Assembly (NCBI GenBank): GCA_015680685.1
Contig: MNCI01028365.1
Location: 126,984-163,421, forward strand
Reading direction: 5' to 3'
From: Gnetum montanum
Taxonomy: Eukaryota > Streptophyta > Gnetopsida > Gnetales > Gnetaceae
Length of the DNA: 36,438 nucleotides
In this document: in pieces, positions 31,180 to 36,438 of the stretch
How the letters are laid out: every line of letters begins with the position of its first letter
How positions within the stretch are numbered: the stretch's first letter is position 1
Position numbers and translations under genes: made by a program
The notes under the pieces: generated by a model
What the model was told of the DNA's origin: nothing
Databases searched by the model: none
The model's input: only the letters and a program-made list of their open reading frames with translations

Positions 31180-32103
31180 TGATGAGTGGCGAGGTACCCC
31201 TACACTCAACCATACGAATACGAGCGTAGCATGCATGATCTGGTCGAACTTCGCAGACTAAGTGCCTACATGCCTCATGGAACACTTAAGGTTAATTATT
31301 CATTGTCCTCCCAGACTTACTTGTATTTGTTACGATGTATGGTTAAGTAAGTCCGAGGTATATGATTTTTATGTCTTTTTCGGTTTTATCTCCTATGCAA
31401 AAAGGTGAAGGGTTGAAGAGACTAATTACTAACTCTAACTAACTAACTAAGTCTACATTAACCTAGCTTCAGCATCCATTCCCACTTACCGTTCACACCC
31501 TGAACCAATGCAACCATGGTTACCAAACGCTAGTCGTTGCTGGGATCACCACGCGTAACGCATGTGCTCGAAGCGGTCGTACTGAGGCACTTAACTAGGA
31601 GAGAAGGATTGAGAAAGATTTAATTCCTAATAAGGTATTTAAATGGAAAACAGTAAATAACAATAATAAAGTCCTAATTAGCCTATTCCATGCACTGCAA
31701 GGTTTATCCAAGAAGTTCGTCTTTATTTCTGTACACAAATATGTGTTCAGGTACAATATCTGCTCGAATAAAGATCTGTTCACTTTGGAGCTCCTACTAT
31801 GGGCACATGGAAAATATTCTATCTCTAGAGAGGTAAAACTACCAGAGTTTCCCTCAGGGCTAGATCTAGACAGGAAAACAAGGGAGAGCCGCCTCTTATT
31901 TATAGACTTGGCAACGGCCCACAATAGCGCGTACGCGACATCGAGGGGGACGACGTGATATCGCGTGGGATGCGATGTCGCGACGGCCGCGATATCGCAT
32001 ATGCGATATCACGTGGGATGCGATATCGCAGAGGCCGTGATCTCGCGTACGTGATATTGTGTGGGATGCGATATCACGGCCCATGCGATATCGCATCCCA
32101 TCC
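31180..32103 (-). repeat. 5' LTR of element 4
   Basis: It is 924 bases. The outer end reads CATCC on the plus strand instead of CATCA, so the terminal dinucleotide is mutated. Apart from an extra stretch of about 150 bases in U3, it parallels the 3' LTR. TATAAATA (minus strand) is at 31897-31904. Confidence 0.88.
31917..32103 (-). repeat. GATATC-centred palindromic array in U3 of element 4
   Basis: Repeats combine GCGATATCGC, GTGATATCGCGTGGGATGCG and variants, with a loose period of about 35-40 bases. Each GATATC core is self-complementary. The array is rich in CpG, unlike its surroundings. The 3' LTR has about one unit. Element 5 has a related set at 33920-34013. Confidence 0.85.
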
Positions 32104-32545
32104 GTAGGAGTTAGACTATTTTCCCAAGTGCATGCTCGTAGTGTGATGCTTGTAATTGTACGACACCTTTATTCGAGTGTGACGTACTTGGACACGCACA
32201 TGATCGGCAATAAAGATTGAGATTACTTTATCATTGCAGCATTCACTTAGTTTTAATTATTTAATTATTATTGTTAATTTTTACTGTTATTTATTATTTT
32301 CTTAGTTAATATTTCTTTACCATTGTCTCTAGGAGTAGCACTAGTTTAGGATTACATCATACATCTCACTCTGGACTAAACCATACATGACCAAGCAAAT
32401 ACTAGTCCAGGTGGGAAGACAGCGAACTGCGATCAACGTGTAACTATCTAGATACTGCAACTAGCTTGTCCACGGAGTTCAACCGGATTGTGCGTGAACA
32501 CTCGTATTTGTATGGTTGAGTGTAGGGGTACCTAGCCACTCATCA
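32104..32545 (+). repeat. 3' LTR of element 3, right part
   Basis: It starts with the second GTAGG copy, then AGTTAGACTATTTTCC as in the 5' LTR, and ends CCACTCATCA. Compared with the 5' LTR, about 236 bases (20547-20782) are missing. The junction at 32320-32323 (CCAT) matches a CCAT at both ends of the lost piece. The U5 repeats are inside the lost piece. Confidence 0.88.
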
Positions 32546-32550
32546 CAAAG
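32546..32550. repeat. Right target-site duplication (CAAAG) of element 3
   Basis: This is a perfect copy of 20073-20077, directly after the LTR terminus. Confidence 0.88.
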
Positions 32551-32594
32551 GGACATCCCAAGATATATAATCCAATTAGAACCTTATAAGGGGA

Positions 32595-32664
32595 TGTTGG
32601 AACCTTGAAATAATTGTAATATAGTTACACCTCAAGATATATAGTCTAATTAGAACTTTATAAC
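32595..32664 (+). repeat. TGTTGGAA-type repeat unit
   Basis: TGTTGGAACCTTGAAATAAT, then CTCAAGATATATAGTCTAAT and TAGAACTTTATA. This matches the unit split by element 3 (20048-20077 plus 32546-32590). A third, more diverged copy starts at 33150 after TAGGGGAGG, which looks like a polypurine tract plus a Copia-type LTR start. Confidence 0.5.
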
Positions 32665-32670
32665 TCAACA

Positions 32671-32741
32671 ATCCTTACTAGAATTGAACCCATGACTTGA
32701 AACTTTCAAATTAAGAGTCTTACCACTAGGCTAATATCTCA
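32671..32741 (-). repeat. tRNA-derived SINE-like unit, reversed
   Basis: The minus strand reads TAGCCTAGTGGTAAGACTCT (A box) and, about 30 bases on, CATGGGTTCAATTCTAG (B box). It aligns in length and sequence with the plus-strand unit at 10014-10067. A decayed tRNA gene is the alternative. Confidence 0.5.
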
Positions 32742-33913
32742 TTGATGTCCTAAGTATATTTTGAGGTTAAGATGTATTATAAATAAAGGAATGCACTTAC
32801 TAGGTACCTTGGTAAAACCTAAGAAGAATGGAATAATATCTTAAGCATAACTTTTTGGGCTTGTTTTCTTTTTCAATTTTTTATCAGGTGTAGTTTTTCT
32901 TTTTTCTTTTTTCTTTTGATTTTTTTCTTAGGGATAAGTGCGTTTCTTTCCTCTAATGCAAGGGATGTAAGGGAAGTTATTGTTACCCAAAACTATTTTG
33001 TTATGTGTGCACTTATGAACATGGTACTTAATAGAGCATAGATATATAGAAACATCTATTTGAACTAACTTTCATTGATGAAGTTGTACATCTTAGTTAT
33101 CCCTACATTGTTTTATAGAAAGTACATCATATTTTGTTTGTAGGGGAGGTGTTGGAATTTGAAACATTTTTTTAATTCCCAAAATATATAGTTAATTTAG
33201 AACTTTATTTTGGCCTATAGGCCAATTTCTAGATCAATAGTGCTAAATAATATTTCATACACAATTTATGTTTAAACTTTATATACTACCATTCTTGACA
33301 CTTTTATCCTGTTGCCCAAATTTATTAGAAACAGAAACTATACTGGCACCCTTCCCAACATTTAGAAGCTTCTATTAAATGGATATCTATCTAGTGGGCA
33401 CCATGTTGCGGAAATACTAGTAGTTTAGTTGCTTATGATTTTTACTTGAAAAAAATTAAATTCAATCATAAAGGTTTTCTTCATATTGCAGATTTTTCCT
33501 CTAATAAAACCTCTCCTATGTTATTAGAATAGGAAAAATTTCAAGCTAAATTCAATTTAAATAAAATAGATAAGGCTTCTTTTTAAACTCTTTGTGATAG
33601 GTGTTTGTCTGTCAGTTTTCTTGGGATCCTCTTATCAACTTTCATCTTGATTGTGGGATAACTAGATTTGCCCTAATGATGTAAGATAGTTCATTTTTCT
33701 ATGGCATCATATTAGCAATGGTTTGATAGAGAGAAAGCTCTTTTTTGAAATTCTTAATTAGATAGAACACTTAAGATATTGAGGAAGGTTGAATACAAAG
33801 GTTTAAAAACTTATGGAAATGGGGTTTAGCCAAAAGTGCAGTTTTTTGCTTAGTCTTTATTATATAGACGCCTTCCTATTGGGCATTGATTACATCTTTT
33901 CAATTTTGATAAT

Positions 33914-34873
33914 TGATGAGACGCGATATGCACAAGCCACGATATCACATCCCCTACGATATCGCGTACGCGATATTGCATCATTCCCTGCAATATCACG
34001 TATGCAATATCGCGGTTCGTCGTCAAATCTATAAATAAGAGGCGACACTCCCCTCATTTCACATCCTAGGCATAAAGTAGCGAAGCTCTGGCAGATTGAT
34101 CACCCCAGAGAAGAATATTTTCCATGTGCCTGCAGTAGGAGTCCCCCAAGTGAACGGTTCTTTATTCGAGCAGCTTTGTACCTGAACGCAAGTTGTGTAC
34201 GGCAATAAAGATGAGCTTTGTGGATAAACCTTGCAATACATGGATAGGTTTAATTAATGTTATTTATTGCTTTCCTAGTAATGTGGCATGAGTACGACTT
34301 GGTTACGAGCGTTGACGAACGTGTACGGCTAGCCAAGGAATCGGCTACTCATCGCAATTAGATTCTCTCACCCTTACCTCCTAGAACGTGGGGCAAGTAC
34401 GACTTGATTACAAGCATCTACAGAGGTGTACGGCTAGTCAAGGAATTGGCTGCTTGTCACACTTAGGCTAGTTAGGTGCCTCAGTATGACCACTTCGACC
34501 ACGTGCGTTACGTGTGGTAATCCCAGTAACGATTAGCATTTGGTAGCCACAGTTGCACAGTTCAGGGTGTGTACGGCAAGTGGGAATGAATGCTGACGCT
34601 AGGACTTAGTGCTGTAGTTAGAATTAGTTTTAGTCTCTCAACCCTTCACCGTTTAGCATAGGAGATAAACCAGAAAATACCAAAAAAATCATATACCTCG
34701 GACTTACATAACCATACACCATGACAACAACAAGTAAGTCTGGGAAGACAACGATTAATTAACCCCAAGTGTTCCTTACGGCATTTAGGCATTTAGTCTG
34801 CGGAGTTCTACCAGATCGCGTGTGCTATGCTCGTTTCGTATGGTTAAGTGTAGGGGTACCTCGCCACTCATCA
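33914..34873 (+). repeat. 5' LTR of element 5
   Basis: It runs TGATGAGACG to CCACTCATCA, 960 bases. U3 has GATATC and CAATATCGCG units (33920-34013). TATAAATA is at 34030-34037 and AATAAA at 34204-34209. Two diverged copies of a unit of about 75 bases (GAGTACGACTTGGTTACGAG near 34289, AAGTACGACTTGATTACAAG near 34396) lie in the U5 part. A GGTAATCCCAGTAACG motif follows near 34515. Confidence 0.9.
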
Positions 34874-34874
34874 T

Positions 34875-34892
34875 TGGCACCGTTGCTAGGGA
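34875..34892 (+). other. Primer-binding site (tRNA-Asp) of element 5
   Basis: TGGCACCGTTGCTAGGGA matches the complement of the plant tRNA-Asp 3' end at 15 of 18 positions. Confidence 0.82.
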
Positions 34893-35014
34893 CTAATTGT
34901 TTTTACGCCAATTAGAACATTAGGAAATCTTTCACATCATTGTGAGCCTTAACGAACCTTTGGGTTAATTAGTTAAATAAGAACATATATAACGGTGAAT
35001 AGCACACCAATAAA
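34893..35014 (+). other. Leader of element 5
   Basis: This non-coding leader is alignable with element 4 on the minus strand (GAACCT.GGGTTAATTA, TATATAACGGT, AGCACACC). It would hold dimerisation and packaging signals by position. Confidence 0.5.
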
Positions 35015-36438
35015 ATGGCTTCTTCTCATAAGGTTAACTCACCTAAGGATAACACGGAAGATAGTCAACATCATACGCATAACCTGAACCAACCAAGTCC
35101 TCAGCAATCTAAGGTGACATATACTCATCTTGATGAGTATGTGCCTAATTTTACTTTTATTCTCCATCAAGATGAACAACTGCGATGGAGAGACTTGCAA
35201 TGTAACATTGTGTTACCTCCAGATTGATCAGTCCCTAACATGCTCTTCCGTGCCTTGGCACAGATTGGCATGCAAGAACTATTTGCAGAATACGTTATGG
35301 ATGACTTTGACACAAGGGATTATCATCCCACAGCTGCCCAACATATTCGGGACGAAAGGCAGGAGAGCCAACATTCATTGTTGAAGGGCAAGGTCCCCCA
35401 TGTCCTTAGTGAAATAGGAGATGAGGAACCCCTCACAATGGGTTTCTTAGAAAATGATGTTCCTCCTCCTCACAGTAGTAAAGAGGTTAGGCATCAGGGC
35501 CTTCGATCAACTGTACATGCTACGGGCTCTGATCCCCATGAGCACCAACTGTTCACGGCAAGAACAACCACTCACACTAAGGACGGGCACTTAGATCGTC
35601 ACAACGATCGGGGCCGAAGCAGCCGAAGAGAAGGTAAGAAACATCGCCATGGTGATGGATCCCCTTCCTCTTCTCCTTCATCTCACCATTCACACTCTCC
35701 TTCCACATCTGGGCACAACCACTGTGAGCACAACGGAGAGGGTAAAAGTAAGGAAGATGAAAGACCTCGACAGGAAGGTCGAGAGGAGTTAGGACAAGGA
35801 CAAGGACGTAGGGAGAGTAGGGAACCACCACGAAGACATCACAGACGTTATGACAAGGATGATCATGACGAACCCCTACTCGTAACCTGAAGCATGCTAG
35901 ACATCACAGAGGCAGTTAGGATCCCCACAAGGCACTTAAAAGATAGCAGGATCAAGCGTTTGGACATAAATAATATCCCACATTTTGAAGGGGGATACAA
36001 CGCTGATCCTCAACATCATTTACAGGCATTCCACAATGCCTGTGCCTTGCAAAATATAGATAATGACTGGCAGAAGCTTAAGTTGTTCCCAAGGACACTC
36101 ACTAAAGAAGCAGAGAGCTGGTACTGGTCCTTAGAATCGGAAACCATCAGGAGGTGGAGTACAATGCTCGAACTGTTCAACAAAAAATATCAAATGTACT
36201 CCAGAGTGTCCAACTTGCGCAAGCAAATCCAAGGCTGGAAACAAGATGCTTATGAACCCTTGGATGCTGCCATGGCCCGTTACTATACACTGCTACATCG
36301 TTGCCCGGGCCATGGGTACGCTAAACAGGATCAACTTCGCCACATCGTGGATGGACTAAGGAATGAAATGAGAAGAACTCTTGAGACTTACGCCCAAGGG
36401 AGACTTTCCCAACTAAGAGCCCATGAAGTTGAAAGTTT
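35015..36438 (+). pseudogene. Gag of element 5 (partial, two stops)
   Basis: It starts at MASSHKVNSPKDN. The first TGA is after LPPD near 35225 and the second after LLVT at 35888-35890; otherwise a single frame runs to the window edge. The second is CGA in element 4 (TRSML), an exact CpG transition. Parts in order: a conserved N-terminal module (PNFTFILHQDEQLRWRDLQ, ALAQIGMQELFAEYVMDDFD), a Ser/His/Arg-rich tract, then the capsid core with FEGGYNADPQHHLQAFH, WQKLKLFPRTL, TIRRWSTMLELFNKKYQ and LDAAMARYYTLLHRC, HIVDGLRNEMRR. It packages element RNA. It is the least damaged Gag here. Confidence 0.88.

Larger units (their letters stand above)
24982..32103 (-). mobile_element. Element 4: non-autonomous Gag-PR element nested in element 3
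   Basis: It is 7122 bases, read on the minus strand: 5' LTR (31180-32103), primer site, gag, protease, spacer, short 3' ORF, polypurine tract and 3' LTR (24982-25754). A perfect GTAGG duplication flanks it. RT, RNase H and integrase are missing, and the usual third ORF is replaced. The two LTRs look roughly 90-95 percent identical by eye, so it is younger than elements 1 and 2. It belongs to the same subfamily as element 5. Confidence 0.9.
20078..32545 (+). mobile_element. Element 3: Gag-type non-autonomous element with element 4 nested in its 3' LTR
   Basis: Both outer LTR termini and a perfect CAAAG duplication are present. Without the nested element 4 the copy is about 5.3 kb. It has an LTR, primer site, gag, spacer, a strongly shortened third ORF, a polypurine tract and an LTR. 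No protease, RT, RNase H or integrase motif is found. It would have needed proteins from another copy to move. Confidence 0.9.
32551..33913. other. Older intergenic repeats between elements 3 and 5
   Basis: TGTTGGAA-type units lie at 32595-32664 and 33150-33211, and a reversed SINE-like unit at 32671-32741. Pyrimidine-rich sequence occupies about 32865-32935. From 33431 to about 33675 a frame with only four stops (HKGFLHIADFSSNKTSPMLL) could be an eroded coding remnant, but I do not recognise it. No intact gene is seen. Confidence 0.45.
33914..36438 (+). mobile_element. Element 5: young Athila/Tat-like element, 5' part
   Basis: It has a 5' LTR, primer site, leader and gag in order, running off the right edge. 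It belongs with element 4 by LTR, leader and gag similarity. Only two stops interrupt gag. Whether pol and a third ORF follow cannot be seen. The five bases before it are ATAAT. Confidence 0.9.

Noticed and set aside
31896-32096. Minus-strand open frame with a repeated DIASHAISRMRYRG-like peptide
   Set aside because: It is the translation of the GATATC array inside the LTR. The repeat period and palindromes explain the open frame, and no start context or family match supports a protein.
33431-33675. Eroded coding stretch between elements 3 and 5
   Set aside because: The frame reads protein-like but has four stops and no domain I recognise, so no gene is called.
1-36438. CRISPR array, bacterial operon or rRNA
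   Set aside because: The tandem arrays are LTR or spacer repeats without regular spacers. Codon decay, LTRs and plant tRNA-Asp primer sites identify plant nuclear DNA.

Overview
The window is plant nuclear DNA made of nested, mostly decayed LTR retrotransposons. I see no intact host gene. The evidence is Ty3/Gypsy pol domains, primer-binding sites matching the 3' end of plant tRNA-Asp, long LTRs beginning TGATGA and ending TCATCA, and tRNA-derived SINE-like units. Gag, the order PR-RT-RNaseH-INT, the missing chromodomain and the tRNA-Asp primer fit the Athila/Tat (OTA) branch of Ty3/Gypsy. The repeat density and decay suit a large-genome seed plant, possibly a gymnosperm, but the sequence does not fix the species.

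Layout. Element 1 (+, 1-9618, left end off the window) has PR, RT, RNase H, INT, a long spacer, a third ORF and a 3' LTR. A retroposed cDNA tail with genomic poly(A) and a SINE-like unit follow (9619-10190). Element 2 (+, about 10590-19990) has a remnant 5' LTR, gag, PR, spacer, third ORF and truncated 3' LTR, but no RT, RNase H or INT. Element 3 (+, 20078-32545, target duplication CAAAG) has a 5' LTR, gag with a 90-base assembly gap, spacer, a strongly shortened third ORF and a split 3' LTR, but no pol. Element 4 (-, 24982-32103, target duplication GTAGG) sits inside the 3' LTR of element 3. It keeps gag and PR, lacks RT, RNase H and INT, and has a different short ORF where the third ORF should be. 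Older repeats occupy 32551-33913. Element 5 (+, 33914 to the window end) shows its 5' LTR, primer site and most of gag. It is the best preserved copy here, with two stops in gag.

How the parts fit. Gag, PR, RT, RNase H and INT are the usual retrotransposition machinery. The unusual part is downstream of pol. Elements 1-3 share a spacer of 1.3-2.2 kb, a candidate intron ending TGATTATAG directly before an ATG, and a third ORF of about 800-950 codons. That ORF has a conserved N-terminal domain, a long helical coiled-coil-like region and a conserved FxxLPCxW-like block near its C-terminus. In element 1 a TATA box preceded by repeats like those of its own LTR promoter lies upstream of this ORF, so the element may have had a second transcription unit. 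G-rich motifs resembling the 3' polypurine tract recur near the ends of gag and pol and before the third ORF. The LTR promoter regions carry tandem arrays that differ between subfamilies and change copy number even between the two LTRs of one element.
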